20,369 nucleotides of DNA from the NCBI GenBank assembly GCA_036824045.1, contig DAITAZ010000055.1, positions 1-20,369 on the forward strand. Direction: 5' to 3'. This DNA comes from DAITAZ01 sp036824045. Lineage in GTDB: Bacteria > Pseudomonadota > Gammaproteobacteria > Burkholderiales > Rhodocyclaceae. The position numbers were made by a program, and so were the translations under genes. Every line of letters begins with the position of its first letter. Position 1 is the stretch's first letter. Below the pieces are notes generated by a model that was not told the origin of the DNA, did no database searches, and saw only the letters and a program-made list of their open reading frames with translations. Below, piece by piece: positions 7,108 to 14,202 of the stretch.

Positions 7108-7301
7108 GTTGCAAGGAAACCACCCGGCTGCTTTCCGAGGCCCAGGACCGCAAGCTGGGGGTGGGCGAGCGCCTGCAATTGGAGGTGCACCTGGCGGTAT
7201 GCACCGGCTGCCGCAACTTCCGCCAGCACCTGCACTGGCTGCGCCGCGCCAGCCGTGCCTATCTGGGCCGCCTGCGGGGCGGTCCGCCCGATCAGGCGTA
7301 G
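7101..7301 (+). CDS. Short zinc-finger (ZAS-type) anti-sigma factor, MseR-like
   Basis: A 66-residue protein with an early Cys (C4 in MLSCKETT) and the block HLAVCTGC at about 30-37. Together these form the H-x3-C-x2-C zinc-binding motif of ZAS anti-sigma factors. There is no membrane segment and no periplasmic sensor, so it is a stand-alone cytoplasmic switch that could release its sigma when the Cys are oxidised or lose or exchange metal. It overlaps the sigma gene by 7 bases, the usual partner arrangement. The last 10 bases overlap the convergent SulP gene. MseR of Neisseria is the nearest described analogue known to me; the target is inferred from position. Confidence 0.85.
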   Translation: MLSCKETTRLLSEAQDRKLGVGERLQLEVHLAVCTGCRNFRQHLHWLRRASRAYLGRLRGGPPDQA

Positions 7302-8995
7302 CGTAGCGAACCGTTCCCCCGGCCCAGGTCCCGCGCTTTGTGCAGGGCCTCGGGTACGCTGTCGGCGAAGCGCTCTTCACCCAGGGTCTGGCCGAAGCCG
7401 GAGCGCTGGACGAGGCTGGCGGGCTGGGCGTTGAGGCCGCACAGCACCAGGCTGGCACCCCGCTTGGCCAGAGCCCGGTGCAGGCTCTCGATGGCATCCA
7501 GGCCGGTGGTGTCCAGGTTGATCACCTTGTGCAGGTCCAGGATGATCACGTCGTCGTTCAGTTCCTTGGGGTCGAGCTGGCTTTCGATCTTGCCCACCGC
7601 ACCAAAGAACAGTGAGCCGGAAAGCCGGAAGGCGGCCACCGAGGGCATGTCCGGGTCTTCAAAGATTTCCGGATCGAGGGCGATGCGTTCGATGCGGGTG
7701 AGATCCTGGATGCGGTAGATGAAGAACAGGCTGGCCAGCACCATGCCCAGTTCCACCGCCAGCGTGAGATCGAACAGCACGGTCACGAGGAAGGTGGTGA
7801 GCAGCACCGTGCGGTAGGGCAGGGAGTAGCGGGCCAGTTCCCGAAACTCATGCCACTCCCCCATGTTGATGGACACCATCACCACGATGGCGGAGAGGGT
7901 GGCCAGGGGAATGTGCTGGGCGAGCGGGGCGGCCACCAGCACCACCAGCAGCAGCACCAGCGCGTGCAGGATCCCGGCTACCGGCGTGCGGCCGCCGGTA
8001 CGCACATTGGTGGCCGTGCGGGCGATGGCACCGGTGGCGGCAAAGCCGCCGAAGAGCGGCGCCACCAGATTGGCCAGGCCCTGGGCGAGCAGTTCCTGGT
8101 TGGGATCGTGCTTGTCTTCGATCTGGGCGTCCGCCACCCGGGCGGAGAGCAGGGACTCAATCGCCCCCAGGAGGGCGATGGTGAGCGCCGGGGAGATGAG
8201 CTTGCCCAGCGTGGAAAGTGTCAGCGTCGGCACCACCAGGGGCGGCAGTTCCTGGGGAATTCCGCCGAAACGGGTGCCAATGGTTTCCACACCGTGTTCG
8301 GTGAGGCCCGCCGCCGCACAGACCACCGTGCCCAGGATGAGGGTGGTCAGGGGGCCGGGTACCCGCCCCAGCCAGGTAAACGCCCGGGCCAGACGGTTGT
8401 AGAAGGCCAGAAAGAGCAGGGAGGCCACCGCTAGCGCCACCGTGGGCAGGTGCACCGTGTGGGCGTGCTGGATCAGGGTCTCGGCCTTGTCGAAAAACTC
8501 CGCCGGCAGCTTGTCGATCTTCAGCCCCAGGAAATCCTTGATCTGGGCAACGAAGATGACCACCGCGATGCCGTTGGTGAAGCCGATGACCACGCTGACC
8601 GGGATGAAGCGGATCAGGTTGCCCATGCGCGCCATGGACATGCCGATCAGCATCAGCCCGGCGAGCATGGTGGCAATGAGCAGGCCGGATACGCCATAGG
8701 TGGCGACCACGCCATATACGATGGGGATGAAGGCGCCGGTGGGGCCGCCGATCTGTACCCGCGAGCCGCCCAGCGCCGAGATGATCAGACCGGCGACGAT
8801 GGCCGTCCAGATGCCGGCGGTGGGGGTGACTCCGGAGGCGATGGCAAAGGCCATGGCCAGGGGCAGGGCGAGCACGCCCACCGTGATGCCTGCCGAGAGG
8901 TCGCGCAGCAACTGGGGACGGGTGAAATCCCCCCGGCAGTCGAGTAGCTTGGGGTGGCTGGGCAGATTGACGAAGCGGCGGATGCTTTCAAACAC
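7292..8995 (-). CDS. SulP-family anion transporter with STAS domain
   Basis: A 567-residue inner-membrane carrier. The family entry motif is at 23-56 (LLRDLSAGITVGVLALPLAMAF), and a series of hydrophobic helices runs to about 430. A C-terminal STAS domain covers about 450-550, with the conserved loop DTTG at 495-498. SulP proteins move sulfate, bicarbonate, dicarboxylates or other anions, and the sequence does not settle which. The start is taken as GTG at 8995 because GGAGGA lies about 10 bases upstream; an in-frame ATG 69 bases earlier would add a Pro/Arg-rich tail not typical of the family. The gene converges on the hvf operon with a 10-base 3' overlap and is divergent from the small RHH gene. 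Confidence 0.93.
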   Translation of the reverse strand: MFESIRRFVNLPSHPKLLDCRGDFTRPQLLRDLSAGITVGVLALPLAMAFAIASGVTPTAGIWTAIVAGLIISALGGSRVQIGGPTGAFIPIVYGVVATYGVSGLLIATMLAGLMLIGMSMARMGNLIRFIPVSVVIGFTNGIAVVIFVAQIKDFLGLKIDKLPAEFFDKAETLIQHAHTVHLPTVALAVASLLFLAFYNRLARAFTWLGRVPGPLTTLILGTVVCAAAGLTEHGVETIGTRFGGIPQELPPLVVPTLTLSTLGKLISPALTIALLGAIESLLSARVADAQIEDKHDPNQELLAQGLANLVAPLFGGFAATGAIARTATNVRTGGRTPVAGILHALVLLLVVLVAAPLAQHIPLATLSAIVVMVSINMGEWHEFRELARYSLPYRTVLLTTFLVTVLFDLTLAVELGMVLASLFFIYRIQDLTRIERIALDPEIFEDPDMPSVAAFRLSGSLFFGAVGKIESQLDPKELNDDVIILDLHKVINLDTTGLDAIESLHRALAKRGASLVLCGLNAQPASLVQRSGFGQTLGEERFADSVPEALHKARDLGRGNGSLRYA

Positions 8996-9077
8996 GGGTT
9001 GGGTCTCCTCCGCCCTGGGGGCGTCCGGGTTGGGTCGGCCGGGGCGCTGGCGGAGCGGCGGCAACCAATTTGCATTC

Positions 9078-9086
9078 TGTTATAAT
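9078..9086 (+). promoter_or_regulatory. Extended -10 promoter of RHH gene
   Basis: TGTTATAAT is a perfect extended -10 (TGnTATAAT) within an AT-rich island, 31 bases before the ATG at 9118. No -35 match is needed for this class, and none is seen. Confidence 0.6.
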
Positions 9087-9117
9087 CAAGCGCACATTTG
9101 AGCCCTTGACTGCCTGT

Positions 9118-9306
9118 ATGGAAACCAAAACCGCGCGCCTCACCGTGTTGATCGACCCGGACAAGAAAAAAGCTTTCGAGGATCTCTGCGCATCCCAGGA
9201 CCTGACGCCTTCGCAGGTCGTTCGCCAGCTTATCCGCGACTATCTGACCAAGCACGGCGTCGCCTACGGGCAGGCCGCCAGCCGGGCCAACCCTCAGGTC
9301 AAGTAA
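9118..9306 (+). CDS. Small ribbon-helix-helix (CopG/Arc-type) protein
   Basis: A 62-residue protein with the RHH layout: a short strand ARLTVLIDP at about 6-14, helix KKKAFEDLCASQ, a turn LTPS and helix QVVRQLIRDYLTKHG. Such proteins dimerise to insert a beta ribbon into the DNA major groove. ATG 9118 is chosen; a TTG-initiated extension from 9070 would overlap the promoter. No clear Shine-Dalgarno site precedes it. It lies alone between the divergent SulP gene and the restriction endonuclease. It could repress itself or either neighbour; no target is shown. Confidence 0.7.
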   Translation: METKTARLTVLIDPDKKKAFEDLCASQDLTPSQVVRQLIRDYLTKHGVAYGQAASRANPQVK

Positions 9307-9310
9307 TTCG

Positions 9311-9334
9311 CTGGCCAGGTTCCCTGGCCGGTTT
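9311..9334 (+). terminator. Hairpin terminator after RHH gene
   Basis: GGCCAGG at 9313-9319 pairs with CCTGGCC at 9323-9329 across a 3-base loop, extended by a T-G and a C-G pair. A short T run (TTT) follows. It starts 5 bases after the TAA stop, so it is a plausible but modest intrinsic terminator. Confidence 0.55.
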
Positions 9335-9435
9335 CGTCCTCCAAACGCTGTTCGCCACCGACTCTGCTGATGCCGGGCCGGAGTTTGCGCTTGCCCGCTC
9401 GCGCCGGGGAAATTTTTCTTGTGTTTGCTCTGGAT

Positions 9436-9441
9436 TATAAT
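9436..9441 (+). promoter_or_regulatory. Candidate -10 box upstream of restriction endonuclease
   Basis: A perfect TATAAT lies in a markedly AT-rich stretch (about 9410-9490) of an otherwise GC-rich window, about 100 bases before the endonuclease start. The -35 position is only a T run. The rest of the 234-base gap 9307-9540 holds nothing else recognised. Confidence 0.4.
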
Positions 9442-9540
9442 GTAAAGCTCATTGAATGTTTTATATGTGATCATTGGACAAGTCTTGTATGGATATGAGA
9501 TGCGTGGCTCGGGCTTGCCCGGTGCTTGAGGAAGGGCTGC

Positions 9541-10281
9541 GTGGCGATGCCGATTGATCTGGCGGACTATGAAAACAAGGCCCGGCGGGCGATTCGCCTG
9601 TTCTGGGGGGACCAGAGCAAAGCCGGGGGCGGGTTGGCTGCGGTGGGTAGCGAGCGGGGGGATTCGGGGAACCGGCGCTCCATGCAGGGCTTTGTGGACC
9701 TGATCGCTGAACTGGTGCGAGTCAACGGCCTGGCTGGGGCCGAGATCTTCGGCAAGCGGTCCCAGACCGTGTTGCCCGGGTACTTTCGCGCGACCAAATC
9801 CTGGGATGTGCTGGTGATGCACCATGGGGTGTTGATCGCCGCCATTGAGCTCAAGAGTCAGATTCGCCCCGCGTACAACAACAATTTCAATCTTCGGGCC
9901 GAGGAGGCCGTGGGGAGCGCCGCGGACTTCTGGACGGCGTTCCGCGAGCACATGTTCGGTAACCAGCCGCGCCCCTTCCTGGGCTTGCTCCTGCTGGTGG
10001 AGGACATGCCGGGCTCCCGTGCCACGGTGGATCATGTGGCCAACCATTTCGAGATTCAGCCCGCGTTCCGCGGTGCGTCCCATCTGGAGCGCTACGACGT
10101 GTTGTGCCAGCGACTGATCCGGGAGCAGTTGTACGCTTCTGCCGCGTTGATCGTCTCCTCGCGCCAAGGAGGGGCCGGGGGCGAATACGAGGAGTTGTCC
10201 CCCATCACCGGCCTGCGCGCCTTTGTCAGTGCCTTGGCTGGCCATGTGGCCGCCGAGGCCTGCCGCCTGGGGGCAGCGTGA
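9541..10281 (+). CDS. XhoI/PaeR7I-family type II restriction endonuclease
   Basis: A 246-residue protein, the same size as XhoI/PaeR7I. It shows the family landmarks: RAIRLFW near 16-22, GFVDLIAELV near 50-59, YFRATKSWDVLV near 81-92, the NNNFNLRAEEAVGSA block near 113-127 and a late ERYDVLCQRLIREQLY segment. The PD-(D/E)xK catalytic set appears as D89 and E103-L-K105 (AAIELKSQ). Known members cut CTCGAG. GTG 9541 fits AGGAAGG at 9529-9535; ATG 9547 is an alternative. No DNA methyltransferase lies in the window, although CTCGAG occurs here at 1745, 3214 and 3600. The host must therefore protect its DNA from elsewhere, or the enzyme has lost activity or changed specificity. Confidence 0.88.
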   Translation: MAMPIDLADYENKARRAIRLFWGDQSKAGGGLAAVGSERGDSGNRRSMQGFVDLIAELVRVNGLAGAEIFGKRSQTVLPGYFRATKSWDVLVMHHGVLIAAIELKSQIRPAYNNNFNLRAEEAVGSAADFWTAFREHMFGNQPRPFLGLLLLVEDMPGSRATVDHVANHFEIQPAFRGASHLERYDVLCQRLIREQLYASAALIVSSRQGGAGGEYEELSPITGLRAFVSALAGHVAAEACRLGAA

Positions 10282-10300
10282 GTCCGGGCTTGGCGCGGCG

Positions 10301-10834
10301 ATGAGTCGCGGCATTGCCAAGTGGCCGCGCTGGGTGCGCTGGACGCTGGAGGGCGCGGTAGCCCTGGGGGTGGTGTGGGCGATCCAGGCTTGGCAGGCAC
10401 GGGATGTGCCGGCCGTGGCCCCGGCTTTTTCCGGACCCGCCGCCCCGGAGGGCGGGTTGAGCCTGGAGGGCTGGCGCGCCCGGTATCCGGGCCGGCCGGT
10501 GGCCCTGTATTTCTGGGCCGAGTGGTGCCCGGTGTGCTCGCTGCAGCAAGACAGTGTGGGGCGTCTGCGGGCAGATTGGCCCGTGCTGACCATCGCCATG
10601 CAGTCCGGCGACGCAGGGGCCGTGGCGCGCACCCTGCGGGCCCGGGGGCTGGACTGGCCGACCGTGGTGGATGCGGACGGCAGCATCGCTGCCCGTTATG
10701 GGCTGCGCGGCGTTCCCGCCCTGGTGGTGGTGGATGCCGGTGGGCGCATCCGATCCGTGGCGGTGGGCTATTCGCCGGAGCCCGCCCTGCGCGCGCGCCT
10801 GTGGTGGGCGGACCGATTCGGCGGCGCGGATTGA
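10301..10834 (+). CDS. ScsD/TlpA-like membrane-anchored thioredoxin
   Basis: A 177-residue protein with an N-terminal membrane anchor (about 12-30, GAVALGVVWAI) after a basic start, so the thioredoxin fold should face the periplasm. The active site is WCPVC (C76, C79), preceded by YFWAE. The cis-Pro loop is seen as GVPALVVVDAGG. WCPVC with this length is typical of ScsD-type protein disulfide oxidoreductases linked to copper tolerance, but TlpA/ResA-type cytochrome maturation proteins are close, so the exact role is open. It starts 19 bases after the endonuclease gene and may be co-transcribed with it; no strong ribosome site is visible. Confidence 0.8.
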   Translation: MSRGIAKWPRWVRWTLEGAVALGVVWAIQAWQARDVPAVAPAFSGPAAPEGGLSLEGWRARYPGRPVALYFWAEWCPVCSLQQDSVGRLRADWPVLTIAMQSGDAGAVARTLRARGLDWPTVVDADGSIAARYGLRGVPALVVVDAGGRIRSVAVGYSPEPALRARLWWADRFGGAD

Positions 10835-10915
10835 GTACGCCGCACCGGTGTCTGGCCAAGCGCGAGCGTGCGCCATCGCAGCGCACAAGAGCGGGGCAAT
10901 CGCACTCAAACCGCG

Positions 10916-10924
10916 TGTTAATAT
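10916..10924 (+). promoter_or_regulatory. Candidate extended -10 promoter of glyA
   Basis: TGTTAATAT (TGn plus TAATAT) lies 35 bases before the glyA ATG in the 124-base gap after the ScsD-like gene. No clear -35 is seen. No glycine-type riboswitch was recognised in this leader. Confidence 0.4.
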
Positions 10925-10958
10925 TGCGCCCCAGTCAACCCCCCGCGAGATTTTCGCC

Positions 10959-12206
10959 ATGTTTTCCAAGCAATTGACCCTGGCCAAGGCCGACCCCGAA
11001 CTCTGGCAAGCGATCCAGCAGGAGAATCGCCGTCAGGAAGACCACATCGAGCTGATCGCATCCGAAAACTACGTCAGCCAGGCGGTCATGGAGGCCCAGG
11101 GCTCCCAGCTCACCAACAAGTACGCCGAGGGTTACCCGGGCAAGCGCTACTACGGTGGGTGTGAGTATGTGGATCAGGCCGAGGTGCTGGCCATCGAGCG
11201 GGTCAAGAAGCTTTTCGGCGCCGATGCCGCCAACGTACAGCCCAATTCCGGTTCCCAGGCCAATCAGGCGGTGCTGATGGCCTTTGCCAAGCCCGGCGAC
11301 ACCATCATGGGCATGAGCCTGGCCGAGGGCGGGCACCTGACCCACGGCATGCCGCTGAACATGTCGGGCAAGTGGTTCAACGTGGTGGCCTACGGCCTGA
11401 ACGAGAAAGAAGAGATCGACTACGACAAGATGGAAGCGCTGGCCCGCGAGCACAAGCCGCGGATCATCGTGGCCGGCGCCTCCGCCTACGCCCTGCGCAT
11501 CGACTTCGAGCGTTTCGCCAAGGTCGCCAAGGAAGTCGGCGCCATCTTCTGGGTGGACATGGCCCATTATGCCGGCCTGATCGCCGCGGGGTACTACCCC
11601 AACCCGGTGCCCCACGCCGACGTGGTCACCTCCACCACCCACAAGACCCTGCGCGGCCCGCGCGGCGGCATCATCCTGATGAAGGCCGAGCACGAGAAGG
11701 CCATCAACTCCGCCATCTTCCCCGGGCTGCAGGGCGGTCCGCTGATGCATGTGATTGCCGCCAAGGCCGTCTCCTTCAAGGAGGCTGCGTCCAAGGAGTT
11801 CCGCAATTACCAGGAACAGGTGATCGACAACGCCCGGGTGATGGCCCGCGTGCTTTCCGAAGAGCGGGGCCTGCGCATTGTGTCCGGTCGTACCGAGAGC
11901 CATGTGTTCCTGGTGGATCTGCGCGCCAAGAACATCACCGGCAAGGAAGCCGAGGCGCTGCTGGGCCGCGCCCACATCACGGTGAACAAGAACGCGATCC
12001 CCAACGATCCGCAAAAGCCCTTCGTGACTTCCGGCATCCGTATCGGCACGCCGGCCATGACGACCCGGGGCTTCACCGAGATCGAAGCGGAGCGCGTGGC
12101 GCACCTGATCGCCGACGTGCTGGACAACCAGAACGATGAGGCGGTGCTGGAGCGGGTGCGCGGCCAGGTGGCCGAGTTGTGCCGCAAGTTCCCTGTCTAC
12201 GGTTGA
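10959..12206 (+). CDS. glyA: Serine hydroxymethyltransferase
   Basis: A 415-residue PLP enzyme converting serine and tetrahydrofolate to glycine and 5,10-methylene-tetrahydrofolate, in the cytosol. Landmarks include ELIASENYVS at 31-40, YAEGYPGKRYYGG at 55-67, the PLP-side NSGSQAN block at 96-102 and VDMAHYAGL at 199-207. The PLP lysine K229 is in TSTTHKTLRGPRGG, at the same position as in E. coli GlyA. Full length and unbroken. ATG 10959 gives the family N-terminus. An upstream in-frame extension reads through the ScsD-like gene in another frame and is not real. nrdR and ribD follow, a common betaproteobacterial order. Confidence 0.98.
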   Translation: MFSKQLTLAKADPELWQAIQQENRRQEDHIELIASENYVSQAVMEAQGSQLTNKYAEGYPGKRYYGGCEYVDQAEVLAIERVKKLFGADAANVQPNSGSQANQAVLMAFAKPGDTIMGMSLAEGGHLTHGMPLNMSGKWFNVVAYGLNEKEEIDYDKMEALAREHKPRIIVAGASAYALRIDFERFAKVAKEVGAIFWVDMAHYAGLIAAGYYPNPVPHADVVTSTTHKTLRGPRGGIILMKAEHEKAINSAIFPGLQGGPLMHVIAAKAVSFKEAASKEFRNYQEQVIDNARVMARVLSEERGLRIVSGRTESHVFLVDLRAKNITGKEAEALLGRAHITVNKNAIPNDPQKPFVTSGIRIGTPAMTTRGFTEIEAERVAHLIADVLDNQNDEAVLERVRGQVAELCRKFPVYG

Positions 12207-12212
12207 TCCTCT

Positions 12213-12238
12213 CCGGCCCGGGTGCTTGCCCGGGCCGG
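12213..12238 (+). terminator. Perfect 10-bp hairpin between glyA and nrdR
   Basis: CCGGCCCGGG at 12213-12222 pairs fully with 12229-12238 across a 6-base loop. No T tract follows, so it may act as a partial terminator or as an mRNA end-protecting stem after glyA. Confidence 0.5.
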
Positions 12239-12260
12239 TCACCTCTTCCCGTTTGCGCCC

Positions 12261-12725
12261 ATGAAGTGTCCCTTTTGCGGTTCGGCGAACACCCAGGTGC
12301 TGGACACCCGCGAAAGCGAGGAGGGTGACTCCATTCGCCGGCGCCGCCGCTGCAACGGCTGCGACAAGCGCTTCACCACCTACGAGCGGATCGAGTTGCG
12401 CTTGCCCCAGGTGGTCAAGCGCAACGGCAGCCGGGTGGAGTTCGATCCGGAAAAGTTGCGTTCCAGCATGATGTTGGCCCTGCGCAAGCGTCCGGTGCCC
12501 ACCCAGTCGGTGGACGATGCCATCCAGCGCATCGAACAGGCGCTGCTCGGCCTGGGTCTGAAAGAGGTGCCCAGTGAGCGCCTTGGAGATCTGGTCATGC
12601 GCGAGCTGCGTCGCCTGGACAACGTGGCCTATATCCGTTTCGCTTCCGTGTACCGGAACTTCGAGGACGTGGATGCCTTCCTCGAAACCGTGCGCGAGGT
12701 CAGCACCAACGGCGGCAAGGCCTAG
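12261..12725 (+). CDS. nrdR: Transcriptional repressor NrdR
   Basis: A 154-residue nucleotide-sensing repressor of ribonucleotide reductase genes. The N-terminal zinc ribbon uses C3, C6, C31 and C34 (MKCPFC and CNGC), with the signature VLDTRESEEGDSIRRRR between them. An ATP-cone domain follows from about 49 to 139 (VVKRNGSRVEFDPEKL and AYIRFASVYRNFEDVD). Length and motifs match the family exactly. It lies 54 bases after glyA and 48 before ribD. No NrdR box was noticed near it, as expected, since its targets are the nrd operons. Confidence 0.98.
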   Translation: MKCPFCGSANTQVLDTRESEEGDSIRRRRRCNGCDKRFTTYERIELRLPQVVKRNGSRVEFDPEKLRSSMMLALRKRPVPTQSVDDAIQRIEQALLGLGLKEVPSERLGDLVMRELRRLDNVAYIRFASVYRNFEDVDAFLETVREVSTNGGKA

Positions 12726-12773
12726 CCTCGCGCTGCCGGAGCCTCGTCCGATCAACCCGCCTGGAGTTTGACC

Positions 12774-13865
12774 ATGTCCGGCTGGAGTGCCGCCGACCAT
12801 CAATGGATGGCCCGTGCCTTGCAATTGGCGGAGCGCGGCTTGTGGACCACCTCGCCCAATCCGCGGGTGGGCTGTGTGGTGGTGCAACAGGGGCGGGTGG
12901 TTGGCGAGGGCTGGCATGAGCGGGCGGGCGAACCCCATGCGGAAGTGCATGCCCTGCGGGCCGCCGGCGAGGCGGCCCGGGGCGCAACTGCCTATGTGAC
13001 CCTGGAGCCCTGCAGCCACCATGGCCGTACGCCGCCCTGCGCCGATGCCCTGCTGGCAGCGGGGGTGAGCCGGGTGGTCGCGGCCATGCGGGACCCCAAT
13101 CCGCTAGTGGCGGGGCAGGGGCTGGCCCGGCTGGCCGCCGCGGGCGTGGAAACGTCGGCGGGGCTGCTGGCCGAGTCCGCCCGCGAATTGAACATCGGAT
13201 TCGTGTCCCGCATGGAGCGTGGCCGCCCCTGGTTGCGGCTGAAGGTGGCTGCCAGCCTGGACGGCAAGACGGCCCTGAGCAACGGCGCCAGCCAATGGAT
13301 CACCGGCCCCGAGGCGCGCCAGGATGGCCACCGCTGGCGCGCGCGTGCTTGTGCCATGTTGACGGGCTACGGCACCGTGCGCGACGACGATCCGCAATTG
13401 ACAGTGCGCGGGCTGCCGGTGGAGCGCCAGCCGCTGCGGGTGGTCGTGGATAGCCGGCTGGAGACTCCCCCCGGCGCGCGCATCCTGGCCGGTGGCGCTA
13501 CTTTGGTGGTCGGTGCCGTCGCGGCACCGGAACGCCAGGCCGCGCTGGAGGCGGCCGGCGCCCAGGTGCTGCTGCTGCCGAACCCGGTCGGCAAGGTGGA
13601 CCTGGCGGCTCTGCTGGCCGAACTGGGCCGGCGGGGCATCAACGAGGTCATGGCCGAGGCCGGATTCAAGCTCAATGGCTCGCTCCTGCGGGCCCGGCTG
13701 GTGGATGAGGTGCTCATCTACCTTGCGCCCGTTCTCTTGGGCTCTGTGGCACAGGGCATGTTCAATCTTCCCGTGCTGGAGAAATTGGACGGCAAAACGA
13801 GTCTGATTCTCAAGGACTTGCGGCGTGTGGGCGGTGACATTCGTCTGCTCGCCCGCCTGGCCTAG
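12774..13865 (+). CDS. ribD: Bifunctional riboflavin biosynthesis deaminase/reductase RibD
   Basis: A 363-residue enzyme for two successive early steps of riboflavin synthesis: deamination of the pyrimidine, then NADPH-dependent reduction of the ribosyl side chain. The N-terminal deaminase has the zinc site HAE at 55-57 and PCSHHGRTPPC at 79-89. The reductase domain starts at about 150 (RPWLRLKVAASLDGKTAL), with SQWITGPEARQDGHRWRA and a late EAGFKLNGSLL segment. ATG 12774 has GGAG at 12763-12766. The gene follows nrdR closely, as in many proteobacteria. Confidence 0.97.
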   Translation: MSGWSAADHQWMARALQLAERGLWTTSPNPRVGCVVVQQGRVVGEGWHERAGEPHAEVHALRAAGEAARGATAYVTLEPCSHHGRTPPCADALLAAGVSRVVAAMRDPNPLVAGQGLARLAAAGVETSAGLLAESARELNIGFVSRMERGRPWLRLKVAASLDGKTALSNGASQWITGPEARQDGHRWRARACAMLTGYGTVRDDDPQLTVRGLPVERQPLRVVVDSRLETPPGARILAGGATLVVGAVAAPERQAALEAAGAQVLLLPNPVGKVDLAALLAELGRRGINEVMAEAGFKLNGSLLRARLVDEVLIYLAPVLLGSVAQGMFNLPVLEKLDGKTSLILKDLRRVGGDIRLLARLA

Positions 13866-14073
13866 CCCCTTCCCGTAAGCCCTCCCATCGGCTGGAAACC
13901 CGCGCCAGTATTGGATTTCCGCTCTCATTGAGGGCATTGCCGTCCGGGATTTTCCCGCTTTTGCACTTTGTTGCAATGATTTTGCTTGCCAAACAATGGG
14001 TTGCGAAAGTCTTGGCAACCTGTCTCCAAATGGCAACAGAGCTCCTTCATCTCTTGCACTGCCGCCCGTAAAC
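13866..14073. other. Intergenic stretch before riboswitch
   Basis: About 200 bases after ribD with several AT-rich patches. It must contain the promoter of the riboswitch-protease transcript, but no confident -35/-10 pair was found. A short CGGGA/TCCCG hairpin at 13945-13957 followed by CTTTT could weakly terminate ribD. Repeated TTGC elements (13961-14005) were noted without a clear meaning. Confidence 0.4.
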
Positions 14074-14177
14074 CCTCACACAACAAAGGCAAACCCGTCG
14101 AAAGGCGGGGACGCAAAGCCTCCGGCCTAATGTTCGTGGCGTATGCCGCGAATCATGGTAGCGGGGCTGCCGTGAGG
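14074..14177 (+). promoter_or_regulatory. GEMM-I (c-di-GMP-I) riboswitch aptamer
   Basis: All core elements are present. The closing stem P1 pairs CCTCAC 14074-14079 with GTGAGG 14172-14177. Then come GGCAAACC from 14088 and a P2 stem at 14094-14099/14104-14109 capped by a GAAA tetraloop. The joining strand GACGCAAAGCC is at 14110-14120, the receptor side GGCCTAA at 14124-14130, a P3 hairpin at 14133-14140/14145-14152, and ATGGTAGCGGGGCTGCC at 14155-14171. The base matching Vc2 position 20 is G (14088), which predicts cyclic-di-GMP rather than cyclic AMP-GMP. It lies 62 bases before the protease ATG. Confidence 0.97.
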
Positions 14178-14202
14178 CGCGCTCGTCTAGCGTTTGCGTG
14201 TG

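Noticed and set aside
9489..9550. Short ATG-started frame (about 20 codons, MDMRCVARAC) overlapping the endonuclease start
   Set aside because: It has no ribosome site, and its length is easily due to chance; no attenuator-like structure was found with it.
10935..13022. 695-codon minus-strand open frame across glyA and nrdR
   Set aside because: It spans two well-known plus-strand genes and their gap, is low in recognisable motifs, and is explained by GC-rich third codon positions.
13960..13977. Possible sigma-54 promoter (TTGCAC then TTGCA) before the riboswitch
   Set aside because: The spacing is one base short and the -24 GG is missing one G, so it does not meet the consensus.
14074..14177. 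Cyclic AMP-GMP (GEMM-Ib) identity for the riboswitch
   Set aside because: The discriminating base (position 20 in Vc2 numbering) is G at 14088, not A, which favours cyclic-di-GMP.
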